From: Treponema vincentii F0403
GTDB lineage: Bacteria; Spirochaetota; Spirochaetia; Treponematales; Treponemataceae
DNA length: 64,000 nucleotides
Direction of reading: 5' to 3'
Assembly: GCF_000412995.1 (NCBI RefSeq)
Contig: NZ_KE332512.1
Span: forward strand, 62,001-126,000
Shown here: positions 1-6,719 of the stretch, in pieces
How the letters are laid out: every line of letters begins with the position of its first letter
How positions within the stretch are numbered: the first letter of the stretch is position 1
Notes under the pieces: generated by a model
The model's database searches: none
Told to the model about the DNA's origin: nothing
What the model saw: only the letters and a program-made list of their open reading frames with translations
Made by a program: the position numbers and the translations under genes

Positions 1-1
1 T

Positions 2-295
2 CAGGAAGGCGTTGGCTTGCTCGTTAAAGAAGGTATTGCAAAAGGCCGTTCAACCCGCCCCGAATTAAAGGTCGGTATCTGCGGCGAACACGGCGGTGAT
101 TTGGAATCCGTCAAGTTCTGCTGCCGTGCCGGAATGTCGTATGTTTCGGCATCGCCCTTCCGTGTTCCGATTGCCCGCCTTGCTGCTGCACAGGCTGCAA
201 TAGAGGATAAAAAGGCCGGAGCTAAAAAAACGGCTAAGACAACAAAGTCTGCTAAAACGGGGAAATCTACCAAAACCGCAACGAAGAAAAAGTAA
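2..295 (+). CDS. ppdK: Pyruvate, phosphate dikinase, C-terminal end (5' end outside window)
   Basis: Only the last 97 codons are present and the reading frame is open from the left edge. The visible part carries the end of the PEP/pyruvate-binding barrel: GICGEHGGD, then a Cys two residues before an RAGMSYVS-type segment, and the closing [15 protein letters not shown] helix, all typical of pyruvate phosphate dikinase, which interconverts pyruvate, ATP and Pi with PEP, AMP and PPi in the cytoplasm. In the family the Cys of this region is the acid/base residue of the C-terminal domain. After the normal end of the fold there is an unusual tail of about 25 residues made almost only of Lys, Thr, Ala, Ser and Gly. 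The gene ends with TAA and is followed by a rho-independent terminator, so it is the last gene of its transcript. Identification is firm; the gene symbol follows common usage. Confidence 0.93.
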   Translation, partial: QEGVGLLVKEGIAKGRSTRPELKVGICGEHGGDLESVKFCCRAGMSYVSASPFRVPIARLAAAQAAIEDKKAGAKKTAKTTKSAKTGKSTKTATKKK

Positions 296-328
296 ATAAT
301 CGTTAGTTGATATAACTTGCGACCGGAA

Positions 329-368
329 GGCTGTCTGAAAATATAAGTTTTTGGGCAGCCTTTTTATT
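329..368 (+). terminator. Rho-independent terminator after ppdK
   Basis: An eight-pair stem (GGCTGTCT with GGGCAGCC, including G-U pairs) is followed by a T-rich run. It lies 33 bases after the ppdK stop codon and points the right way to end that transcript. Confidence 0.75.
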
Positions 369-407
369 TTATAGTTTGATACCGGACATTATAATATATC
401 GATAGGG

Positions 408-546
408 CATCTCTAAAAACTCGGTTAGATTTTTAGAGATGTCCGACGAGTCTTTTTGATAAGTCTTTATATTTTTATGACTTATCAAAAAACATCGCAA
501 AAAGAATCTAAGGAAAACCTCTAAAAAACTGAGATTTTTAGAGGTT
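408..546. repeat. Three-hairpin intergenic element, copy 1
   Basis: Three consecutive hairpins fill most of the space between ppdK and the chemoreceptor remnant: H1 at 408-441 (arms CATCTCTAAAAA / TTTTTAGAGATG), H2 at 453-491 (arms TTTTTGATAAGTC / GACTTATCAAAAA) and H3 at 516-546 (arms AACCTCTAAAAA / TTTTTAGAGGTT). The linkers CCGACGAGT and ACATCGCA...AATCTAAGGAAA recur in the copy at 40916-41052, whereas the stem sequences differ but still pair. Function unknown. Confidence 0.75.
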
Positions 547-599
547 CCCAGTATTGTAGAAATAGAGTCGGATGTAGTTATACGAGCAAGGTAATTAAT

Positions 600-1602
600 A
601 TGGGAAGATATAGAGCAATATATACCGAAAATCAAAATGGTGACGGATATGAGGCTGAAAAAAACAAAACGGAAAAAATATGGCTGCGCAGAAAACTGAT
701 GGCGGTGATCAGCTGTATGCTGATTATGGGTATTGTCGTACAAGGCCATTTTGCAGTCAAAGCCGTAAAAAGAATGGTTCGTGAACAAGCAGAAACAGCT
801 CTGGTTGATAAAACGGAAGCGGTCGCTGATATGTTAGATAAAGAAACTACCGCTTTTTTTCAATATGTCGAAGTGCTGGCCCATGCGCCGGTGTTTACTG
901 ATTGGTCTATCCCCAATAGTAAGAAAGCAAAGATAGTGTATGAACAAGTTGCTTTTAACGATGCAATCCGTGGAATAGTGTTTTGTGGTATGGATGGGCA
1001 CGGCTTTATAAATAGCGGTGAACGAGTATCTGCTTTAAACGAAGAATGGTTTAGAGCGGCGGCAAGCGGGAAACATTTTGTTTCAGAACCGACTGTTTTT
1101 TCATCCATAAATATCGTATCGTTTATCTTTGCGGTTCCTATCCGCATGGGTGATAAAATTACTGGTGTACTAAGCATGATTGTTTCATCGGATTTTTTTC
1201 TCGAAAAAAATCGAATCCATAACAGTAGGACATACCGGCTATAGTTCCGTACTCGGTTCAACGGGAATAATAATCGCCGACAGGGATCAACATTTTGTAG
1301 AAAATAAGTACAATATCATATCGGAAGCAGCAGCAGATGAAAGTCTTGCATCTCTTAAGGTTTTTATAGAGACTGCGTTAACCGGTCAAACAGGGGTTGG
1401 TCGCTACACGTTTATGCAACTTCCTTATATGGCTGCATATTCTACCATGCAGACTACCGGATGGACGGTCATCCTTAAAGCTCCTGAGTTGGAATTAACT
1501 GGAGCTGCAAAAAAGTTTACTAGTATGGTCGTTGTGACAAGTGTCCTTTTCCTCGTAGCTGCAATAACTATTGCGGGTGTAGCAATACGGAAAATTGTAT
1601 AA
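600..1602 (+). pseudogene. Methyl-accepting chemotaxis protein remnant: sensor half only, with a frameshift
   Basis: The reading begins at ATG 600 with a charged start and a membrane segment (about residues 33-52), then a dCache-like periplasmic sensor. The frame is lost at a run of seven A at 1204-1210; removing one A joins it exactly to the continuation (L-E-K-I-E-S-I-T-V-G), which runs through the rest of the sensor to a second membrane segment (SMVVVTSVLFLVAAITIAGV) and stops at 1602. HAMP and the signalling coiled coil, which should follow, are absent; the next gene starts five bases later on the other strand. So the gene has lost its 3' half as well as its frame. A sequencing error in the A run is possible, but it would not restore the missing signalling domain. 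A second truncated receptor lies at 61774-63495; their retained parts overlap, so they are paralogues rather than halves of one gene. Confidence 0.85.
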
Positions 1603-1606
1603 TTCG

Positions 1607-2158
1607 CTATTTTACCGCTTTTAATACATATTTTTTTAATGCTTTTGTCGCTATATCCATGTTTAGATATTTCAAAGAATGTATATTTTTAAAAATTGCA
1701 AACAGCGTTACAGGAATGCCGAACGGAAGGCTCCAGATTCCGCAGCATAAAGACATGATATTTGCTTTTTTTACTTTTTCTTTTAAACACTCTTTGCAGC
1801 CGATTTCAATGTTCGTATGGCGGAACGTCAAAATCAATATACTGAAGACGGTATTTATGGTTAATGCATTTATACCTTTTCTTTTATTGCATAGCGGACA
1901 AAAACAATCTAATAACTGTTCTGCATGAGTATTAATAATTTCTTTTATTTCTTTTTTAGACATACTTTTTAAATCGACTGCATTTTTTATCCCTTCTAAT
2001 TGTTCGGAAAGATATTTTCCGGTAAACTCTTTTATATTATATTTTTTATATAATGTATCATATTGACTTATCAGTCCGCTGAGAAAATAGCGGGCTTCTT
2101 CAGTATAGAGAAATTCAAATATACCGGCTCTTGAATTGATATAAACTGTTTTTCTCAT
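1607..2158 (-). CDS. Hypothetical protein with two Cys-pair motifs and hydrophobic segment
   Basis: I do not recognise this 183-residue protein. It has a CFCPLCNKRK motif near residue 88 and an IGCKEC motif about 35 residues further on, which together look like a four-Cys metal-binding site. A Cys-Cys pair sits inside a hydrophobic stretch (MSLCCGIWSLPFGIPVTLFAIF) that could be a membrane hairpin, followed by a basic C-terminus. The N-terminal third is charged and helical. The start is ATG at 2158. Its 3' end abuts the chemoreceptor remnant (convergent, four bases between), suggesting the receptor lost its 3' half in the event that created this junction. Upstream lies the dispersed palindromic repeat at 2201-2318, so it probably has its own promoter. 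Confidence 0.6.
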   Translation of the reverse strand: MRKTVYINSRAGIFEFLYTEEARYFLSGLISQYDTLYKKYNIKEFTGKYLSEQLEGIKNAVDLKSMSKKEIKEIINTHAEQLLDCFCPLCNKRKGINALTINTVFSILILTFRHTNIEIGCKECLKEKVKKANIMSLCCGIWSLPFGIPVTLFAIFKNIHSLKYLNMDIATKALKKYVLKAVK

Positions 2159-2200
2159 CGTAACAAAAAAGAGAATAGACAGAATTACGGCAGGGATAAA

Positions 2201-2318
2201 ATCAACATACCCCGACGCAAGCGTCGGGGTATGTTGTTCTCATAAGGTGGTTGCAGTCGGCTTTAATACCCTTTGTTACGACGCAAGCGTCGGGGTATTA
2301 AACCCTCCGCACGAATAA
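2201..2318 (-). repeat. Dispersed palindromic intergenic repeat, copy A
   Basis: One of three related copies (others at 3731-3881 and 32466-32602); this one is inverted relative to them. Shared blocks are a TGCGGAGGGTTTAATACC start, a GACGC...GCGTC hairpin, AAGCCGACTGCAACCACC and a terminal CCCCGACGC / GCGTCGGGG hairpin. Here the terminal hairpin is a 34-base perfect palindrome at 2203-2236 with an AA centre. The CAGTGC...GCACTG hairpin found in the other two copies is missing. Confidence 0.8.
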
Positions 2319-2599
2319 AACAAGAAATTATCGATTGTGTTTGAATTAACATAGATGGTTATTATGATAAATCCTGCCAAGAGAAAAAGTATAGCAGCAA
2401 TAATTCCAATGCGCCAATCTTTATATACCGATTCATATACTTCATCATCTAAATCATAGAGGTTGCATTCCTTTGAAATTTTTGAAAGCAACCTCTTTTG
2501 TGTATATATTAATTTTCCGTTGCGTATTTCCGCTTCAAGTTTATATAAAAAAGCTTTTTGGATTAATTTCATACACTCATTTTCAATAGTGTAAGTCAT
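2276..2599 (-). CDS. Hypothetical single-membrane-segment protein whose C-terminus runs into a repeat
   Basis: A 107-residue protein of unknown function. Residues 1-65 are polar and helical (MKLIQKAFLYKLEAEI..., then DDEVYESVYKDWR) and are followed by one membrane segment (IGIIAAILFLLAGFIIITIYV), giving a probable cytoplasmic N-terminus. The last dozen residues (SCGGFNTPTLAS) are encoded by the dispersed repeat at 2201-2318, which also supplies the TAA stop. The natural 3' end was therefore probably replaced when the repeat arrived, and the gene may be truncated. It begins 42 bases downstream of the LD-carboxypeptidase gene on the same strand and could be co-transcribed with it. No RBS stands out clearly before the start. 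Confidence 0.45.
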   Translation of the reverse strand: MTYTIENECMKLIQKAFLYKLEAEIRNGKLIYTQKRLLSKISKECNLYDLDDEVYESVYKDWRIGIIAAILFLLAGFIIITIYVNSNTIDNFLFYSCGGFNTPTLAS

Positions 2600-2640
2600 T
2601 AATTATCGACGGCATCATACTTTAAGATAGATGATGCGAA

Positions 2641-3675
2641 TTACGCAAACCGTATAACCTGTTCATCCGCATCAACTGTTGCCTCAACGCCGAGCGGAAT
2701 AATACACCGCGGTGTTGCGTGTCCGATATTAACGTTGTACACAATTGGTAAATCCGGTTTGTTGATTTCGCTGATTAAAAGGCGTTTGTAGTCTTTGTAA
2801 TATACTTCGTCCATCGGTTTTCCGACAAGGATACCGTTTATAACTTCAAAAATGCCGGTAGTGTTTAAGGCTTGTAACATCTTTTGATAGAGCTCAGGTT
2901 TTGTACGTTCTTCGCTCGATTCCAAAAGCAGTATTTTACCGTTCCAATCGTCAATGCTCGGAAAGAGATTATACCGGCGGCACAAAGCAGGGCTGTCACT
3001 ATGGCGGGTGTTGTCAAACATATCATACATTGTTTCAATACAGCCTCCGAGTATTTTACCGGAGAATACGGACTTCCCTTGTAATAATTCAAATCCATTG
3101 TTCCGGTGCCGCATTCTTTTTACACCGATCTGTGATTCATCAAATGCGGTACGCTCGCCATACCACATATCGCTCGGGCGGATTTCTTTTATTGTGCCGG
3201 TTGTAATCAATTCTTCAAAATACTTTTTTGAATATGGCAGCATTTCATCTTCAAGTTCGCAGATATCCGCCACAAACGACTGACCGTAAAAAGTGTTCAC
3301 GCCGACGTTATGCAGCATAAAATGATTCATCGTTGTATCGGAGAATCCGAGGAAAATCTTTTTGCTATGCTGTACCGCCTTCCGTAATTCATCATGCTCA
3401 AATAAATACGGCAGCAGCTTGTATGTGTCCTCTCCGCCGATTGCGCACAGAATCATATCAATAGACGGATCGGAGAAAGCATCCAATAAATCCTGCGCAC
3501 GGGCTTCGGGATGACTTTGAAGAAAATCAATCCCTTTACAGGCATTTGCAGTAGTAACGACTTCTATCCCATACGCACGTAAACGCCTAAAGCCCAATTC
3601 TTCCGCGTGCTTAATAAACGGCTCACCGAGCAAGCCCCGTGAAAGACTAATGATCGCTATCTTTTTTACCGTCAT
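2641..3675 (-). CDS. LD-carboxypeptidase, peptidase family S66 (MccF-like)
   Basis: A 344-residue protein with the S66 layout. The nucleophile elbow GFSDTT places Ser112, LLLESSEE supplies Glu252 and NIGHATP supplies His319, matching the Ser-Glu-His triad of LD-carboxypeptidases and microcin C immunity protein MccF. A GGEDTYKLLPYL segment precedes the elbow as in the family, and GGCIETM is the conserved glycine motif of the second domain. Family members cut L,D-peptide bonds in murein tetrapeptides or peptide-nucleotide antibiotics in the cytoplasm; no signal peptide is present here. The length and the YNVNIGHATPRCIIPLG ending fit the MccF-like branch better than LdcA, so detoxification or recycling are both possible. 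A 64-base fragment of the same 3' end occurs at 5835-5898, showing that a second copy once existed. Confidence 0.85.
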   Translation of the reverse strand: MTVKKIAIISLSRGLLGEPFIKHAEELGFRRLRAYGIEVVTTANACKGIDFLQSHPEARAQDLLDAFSDPSIDMILCAIGGEDTYKLLPYLFEHDELRKAVQHSKKIFLGFSDTTMNHFMLHNVGVNTFYGQSFVADICELEDEMLPYSKKYFEELITTGTIKEIRPSDMWYGERTAFDESQIGVKRMRHRNNGFELLQGKSVFSGKILGGCIETMYDMFDNTRHSDSPALCRRYNLFPSIDDWNGKILLLESSEERTKPELYQKMLQALNTTGIFEVINGILVGKPMDEVYYKDYKRLLISEINKPDLPIVYNVNIGHATPRCIIPLGVEATVDADEQVIRFA

Positions 3676-3730
3676 AGTTTTTACTCCTCATATCATTTTT
3701 TTTCGGTATGTAATGCTTTCGTTTCTTTTA

Positions 3731-3881
3731 TTCATGCGGAGGGTTTAATACCTGCCGTTTCTCGGCAACGCTTTGCGTCGTAACAAAGGGTATGAAAGCC
3801 GACTGCAACTACCTTATAGAACACACAGTGCGAAACGTTGAGCACTGTGCCCCGATGCTCGCGTCGGGGGTGTTGATTTGT
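3731..3881 (+). repeat. Dispersed palindromic intergenic repeat, copy B
   Basis: Same order of blocks as the copy at 32466-32602: GCGGAGGGTTTAATACC, a hairpin that is divergent here, AAGCCGACTGCAAC, a CAGTGC...GCACTG hairpin, and a terminal CCCCGATGC / GCGTCGGGG hairpin, ending near TGTTGATTTG. It lies between the IS-interrupted phosphatase gene and the LD-carboxypeptidase gene. Confidence 0.8.
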
Positions 3882-4198
3882 TTCCAAATCTATTTTACGT
3901 TCTGATTACGGTCAGAATATTTTAAATCACTTTTCTGTTTTTATCAATTCCTGTTGTTTAATGTGAGTTATTTATATTCTTTTTTGATAATAAGTTCCTC
4001 AGACATTCCGGCATACTGCGCTCCGTCAAATTCAAGTTTTACAATATACGGCATATAGTCAATTATTCTCATAAAACTATCGCAGCCAAATGCCGGATTA
4101 TAATAATTGAGAATGGTGCTTAAAGCGGTACCATGGGTTTGGAGTGATACAATAAAAGTGCAGCGCCAAAATTGCCGAAAAAGAGAGGAGGAAGGGCA

Positions 4199-4471
4199 AT
4201 GAAACGGTACGATGAGAACTTTAAAATCGAGGCATTGAAGCTGTCGGACGAGATCGGAGTGAAGAAGGCGTGTGAACAGCTTAATGTGAACTACGGAACA
4301 TTAGCAGGCTGGAGAAAGCAGCGGGTAAAGAAAAACAAAGAAGGAAAAAGTACAGATGCTGATATTCAAAGAGAGAACAGCCGCCTCAAGAAAGAAATAG
4401 CCGAGCTTAAAAGTGCGAATGAGATACTCAAGGATGCACTCGGTTTTTTCGTTCAAGACCGGAAGAAATAG
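4199..4471 (+). CDS. IS3-family transposase OrfA (helix-turn-helix subunit)
   Basis: A 90-residue protein starting at ATG 4199, chosen because a strong GAGGAGG lies 8 bases upstream; an in-frame TTG at 4172 is possible but has no such site. MKRYDENFKIEALKLSDEIGVKKACEQLNVNYGTLAGWRKQ is the transposase_8 helix-turn-helix that binds the terminal repeats. A leucine-zipper-like coiled coil follows (IQRENSRLKKEIAELKSANEILKDAL), used for multimerisation in this family. The frame ends at TAG 4469-4471, 19 bases past the TTTTTTC heptamer where a -1 shift would create the OrfAB transposase. Confidence 0.92.
   Translation: MKRYDENFKIEALKLSDEIGVKKACEQLNVNYGTLAGWRKQRVKKNKEGKSTDADIQRENSRLKKEIAELKSANEILKDALGFFVQDRKK
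4444..4450 (+). other. Probable -1 ribosomal frameshift site of the IS3 element
   Basis: TTTTTTC lies in the orfA frame as T-TTT-TTC, the classic X-XXY-YYZ slippery pattern. Slipping back one base here enters the orfB frame, which is open from this point (R-P-E-E-I-E-K-D-G-L-F-A-Y-I-H-H-R-T-A-D) straight into OrfB. Confidence 0.8.
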
Positions 4472-4533
4472 AAAAGGATGGTCTTTTTGCTTACATCCAC
4501 CACCGTACTGCTGACAAGCAATTTTCAGCACGG

Positions 4534-5367
4534 ATGCTGTGCGCTGTTCTTCCGGTCAGCGAAAGCGGTTTTTATAAATGGAAGAGAAACAGGAAAAAAG
4601 TGAAAGCATGGCAGAAACTGCTCGCTCAAATGCATAAAATTCTCGATGAGGATGAAGAAAACAAGAACTATGGGGTGAGGCGTATGCAGATAGCACTTGA
4701 ACAACGGGGCATTAAGCGTTCATTGTCGACGGTAAGACGCGCGATGGCACGAGGAAATCTGCTGCATGAAGACAGAAAAAGCCCTGACGGTCTTACAAAA
4801 GCCGACAAAAAGGCGATGAGACCGCAGAATATCATCAAACAAGACTTTAGTGCACAAGAGCCTTTGAGAAAATTGCTGACGGATATAACTCAGATACCAT
4901 GCAAAGATGGAAAGCTGTACGTATCACCTCTTTTTGACTGCTATAATGGGGAGATCATTTCTCTTGCAATGGACACAAACATGAAAAAGGAACTATGTAT
5001 AAAAACGATAACGGAGGCATACAAGAATTTTGATATACCAAGTGGAGCGATAATTCACAGCGATTGCGGAAGCCAGTATACAAGCGATGAGTACAAAAAG
5101 ACGCTCGGACAGCTGCATGCGGTGCAGAGTATGAGTGGAGTTGGGAAATGCTGGGATAATGCCCGGATGGAAAGCTGGTTTGCAACGCTGAAAAAGGAAA
5201 AGATCTATCAGCTTGATACAACAAAACTGACCGTGGAGGAGGTCAAGACAATCGTCTGGAGATACACGTTTGCTTATTACAACACGAAACGTATCACGAC
5301 AGTAAATCCCGATGGCTTACCTCCACTGGTATACAGGAAAACAGCAGCTAAAAAAAGTGCTGCTTAA
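4534..5367 (+). CDS. IS3-family transposase OrfB (DDE integrase domain)
   Basis: The catalytic part of the transposase, 277 residues from the first ATG. The frame is open further upstream and reads the typical FAYIHHRTADKQFSARMLC lead-in, so the functional product is more likely an OrfA-OrfB fusion made by frameshifting at 4444-4450. An HTH_21-like segment (YGVRRMQIALEQRG) precedes the rve integrase core. The DDE triad is visible: Asp in LLTDITQIP, Asp in IIHSDCGSQYTS and Glu in DNARMESWFATLKKE. It ends with the family signature YYNTKRITTVNPDGLPP. No frameshift or stop disrupts the frame. The stop lies 45 bases inside the right end of the element. Confidence 0.95.
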   Translation: MLCAVLPVSESGFYKWKRNRKKVKAWQKLLAQMHKILDEDEENKNYGVRRMQIALEQRGIKRSLSTVRRAMARGNLLHEDRKSPDGLTKADKKAMRPQNIIKQDFSAQEPLRKLLTDITQIPCKDGKLYVSPLFDCYNGEIISLAMDTNMKKELCIKTITEAYKNFDIPSGAIIHSDCGSQYTSDEYKKTLGQLHAVQSMSGVGKCWDNARMESWFATLKKEKIYQLDTTKLTVEEVKTIVWRYTFAYYNTKRITTVNPDGLPPLVYRKTAAKKSAA

Positions 5368-5834
5368 ATACATTTGGGGTATTTAGGCACTGCACTAATA
5401 TTGACTATTCCAGTTCCTATTACGATATTTTTATCCCGATAGATTTCTATTATTTCTTTAAGCGCTTCGATATTTCTTTTTTGCACGGAATAAAGCGATT
5501 CTCCATCCGCTTCCGCATAATTTTTATCCGCCCATCGCTTTTTGAACAGTTCAAAAGTATTCCCGTTTTTGCCTGATTTCCGTTCCCGCAATCTTTCATC
5601 GGTTTTTATTTGTAGATGATAATATTCGGCAGCTTTTGCGATCGTGTCATAGCTTCGTTTATATGGACTTGAAATAAACACATCAATGTTTTTATCTTTA
5701 AGATAATGCAACACTGCGTGGGAGTCCTCAAGTCCTTTTTCCGTCAAAGGCCGAAGTTGTTCATCGCTGCTTTTCGTATGATCTGATTGACAATGCCTTA
5801 CAAAATAAATACATGACATTTTTTAGCTCCTCTT

Positions 5835-5898
5835 TTATGCAAACCGTATAACCTGTTCATCCGCATCAACTGTTGCCTCAACGCCGAGTGGAATAATA
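5835..5898 (-). pseudogene. 3' fragment of a second LD-carboxypeptidase gene
   Basis: These 64 bases match the 3' end of the LD-carboxypeptidase gene (2641-2704) with about two mismatches, encoding the same last 21 residues (IIPLGVEATVDADEQVIRFA plus TAA). The homology ends abruptly at about 5898, where the toxin-antitoxin module begins. It lies just upstream of the histidine phosphatase, so the old order was probably LD-carboxypeptidase copy, phosphatase, LD-carboxypeptidase. Confidence 0.88.
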
Positions 5899-5939
5899 TC
5901 ATATCGATAGATAGATTGGGAAGTATTCAGGGAATACCG

Positions 5940-5969
5940 TTGACAAACCCCTATTTTATAGGGTATTTT
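5940..5969 (+). promoter_or_regulatory. Promoter with embedded palindromic operator for the toxin-antitoxin pair
   Basis: A consensus -35 TTGACA (5940-5945) is followed after 18 bases by TATTTT (5964-5969). Between them is a perfect 15-base palindrome, CCCTAT-TTT-ATAGGG (5949-5963). A helix-turn-helix antitoxin repressing its own operon through this site would be typical, but binding is inferred. Confidence 0.6.
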
Positions 5970-5981
5970 ATAAAGTATAAG

Positions 5982-6341
5982 ATGAGAAGAGAATTTATAG
6001 AAACGCCATCGTTCACAAAAAGGTGGTTTGCACTTGGATTTAATGATGATGATTTGGCTGAATTGCAGCAATTCCTTATCAAAAATCCGGAGGCAGGCGA
6101 TGTGATGATTGGAACAGGCGGTTTGAAAAAAATTCGATTTGCTTTTCAGGGTAGAGGCAAAAGCGGAAGTGCCAGAGTTTGCTATGTTGATTTTGCAACT
6201 TTTGCAAAAACTTATCTGATTCAGGTATTTTCAAAGGAAGAAAAAACGAATCTAACCGATACGGAAAAGAATGCAGTAAAAAAAGCTATCGGTGTTTTAA
6301 AAACAGAAGCTGCAAGGAACTGGAGGAAAGAGCATGAGTGA
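5982..6341 (+). CDS. RelE/HigB-like toxin of a type II toxin-antitoxin module
   Basis: A 119-residue protein starting at ATG 5982 (MRREFIETPSF). Longer in-frame readings from 5916 would overlap the promoter and are unlikely. The sequence has the RelE/HigB-like layout: FIETPSFTKRWFALGFNDDDLAELQQFLIKNP, then GTGGLKKIRFAFQGRGKSGSARVCYVDF, the typical beta-strand with basic residues, then a KTYLIQVFSKEEKTNLTDTEKNAVKKAI helix. Relatives are mRNA-cleaving, ribosome-dependent endonucleases. The gene overlaps the helix-turn-helix antitoxin gene by eight bases, in the toxin-first order of HigBA-type modules. A palindromic operator-like site lies in its promoter. The module is inserted between gene remnants on both sides. 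Confidence 0.85.
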   Translation: MRREFIETPSFTKRWFALGFNDDDLAELQQFLIKNPEAGDVMIGTGGLKKIRFAFQGRGKSGSARVCYVDFATFAKTYLIQVFSKEEKTNLTDTEKNAVKKAIGVLKTEAARNWRKEHE

Positions 6342-6654
6342 TTTTTTTGATAATCTAATGACCGGCTTAAATGAAGCGGTTGCTATTGAACGAGGTGAGT
6401 TAAAAGGCCGTAAAACCGTGTATGAAATTCAACCTATAAAAAAATATAATAATATTGAAATAAAACACATAAGAAATTCCGTTGGGATGACACAGGTTTT
6501 GTTTGCAAATTACATGGGTGTGTCACTTAAGACGGTAGAAGCATGGGAAAAAGGAACAAATCGTCCAACCGGTACGGCTTGCCGTTTAATCAGTATGCTG
6601 GAAAATAAAACATTTGAAACACTGCCTTTTGTAAAAAAAATAGCAACTGCGTAA
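6334..6654 (+). CDS. Helix-turn-helix (XRE-type) antitoxin of the toxin-antitoxin module
   Basis: A 106-residue protein whose start overlaps the toxin gene by eight bases, preceded by GGAGGAAAGAGC, a good ribosome-binding site inside the toxin gene. Residues 1-35 would form the toxin-binding region. Residues about 40-90 form an XRE/Cro-like helix-turn-helix: IKHIRNSVGMTQVLFANYMGVSLKTVEAWEKGTNRPTG. Such proteins neutralise the toxin and repress the operon; the palindrome at 5949-5963 is the obvious candidate operator. The stop is at 6652-6654, and its last bases touch the remnant of the opposite-strand gene at 6652-6705, marking the right border of the inserted module. Confidence 0.85.
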   Translation: MSDFFDNLMTGLNEAVAIERGELKGRKTVYEIQPIKKYNNIEIKHIRNSVGMTQVLFANYMGVSLKTVEAWEKGTNRPTGTACRLISMLENKTFETLPFVKKIATA

Positions 6655-6705
6655 TTGTTCGGCATCCTGTTTTAATACTGCGTTCAAAAAATCTTGTATG
6701 TTCAT
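6652..6705 (-). pseudogene. 5' remnant of a SnoaL/NTF2-like protein gene
   Basis: On the minus strand an ATG at 6705, with GAGG seven bases upstream, begins M-N-I-Q-D-F-L-N-A-V-L-K-Q-D-A-E-Q-L-R-S, the usual start of small SnoaL/NTF2-like proteins, in which an aromatic-rich Y-F segment and an acidic residue should follow. After about 20 codons the resemblance stops, where the toxin-antitoxin module begins on the other strand. It lies directly downstream of the acetyltransferase gene on the same strand, so it was probably its operon partner. Family identification is from this short stretch only. Confidence 0.55.
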
Positions 6706-6719
6706 AATCGACCTCAAAG

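Larger units (their letters stand above)
4140..5412 (+). mobile_element. IS3-family insertion sequence, complete, 1273 bp
   Basis: Both ends are visible. The left end reads TGGAGTGATACAATAAAAG and the right end, on the other strand, TGGAATAGTCAATATTAG; the imperfect inverted repeats extend about 27 bases. Outside them is a 3-base direct repeat, GTT at 4137-4139 and 5413-5415, the usual IS3 target duplication. Inside are two reading frames in the orfA/orfB arrangement, with orfB in the -1 frame and a TTTTTTC slippery heptamer between them. Both frames are intact, so the element may be active. Confidence 0.95.
3968..5819 (-). pseudogene. Histidine phosphatase (phosphoglycerate-mutase-like) interrupted by an IS3-family element
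   Basis: The N-terminal part (5819 down to 5413) starts MSCIYFVRHCQSDHT, with the RHxxS-type phospho-histidine motif, and has SSPYKRSYDTIAKAAEYY, LRERKSG and the DGESLYSVQKR segment. The protein breaks at I-V-I-G-T, where the insertion sequence begins. The C-terminal part is found beyond the IS at 4136-3968: H-G-T-A-L-S-T-I-L-N-Y-Y and so on to a TAA at 3968. Removing the IS and one copy of the GTT duplication rejoins them exactly as IVIGTHGTAL, which restores the conserved catalytic His-Gly motif and gives a 191-residue protein, a normal length for the family. As it stands the gene would yield a 151-residue product with an IS-encoded tail lacking the second catalytic His. A recent, otherwise intact inactivation. 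Confidence 0.9.

Noticed and set aside
4444-4450. Frameshift between orfA and orfB as a mutation
   Set aside because: The TTTTTTC heptamer and -1 relation are the normal programmed arrangement of IS3-family elements.
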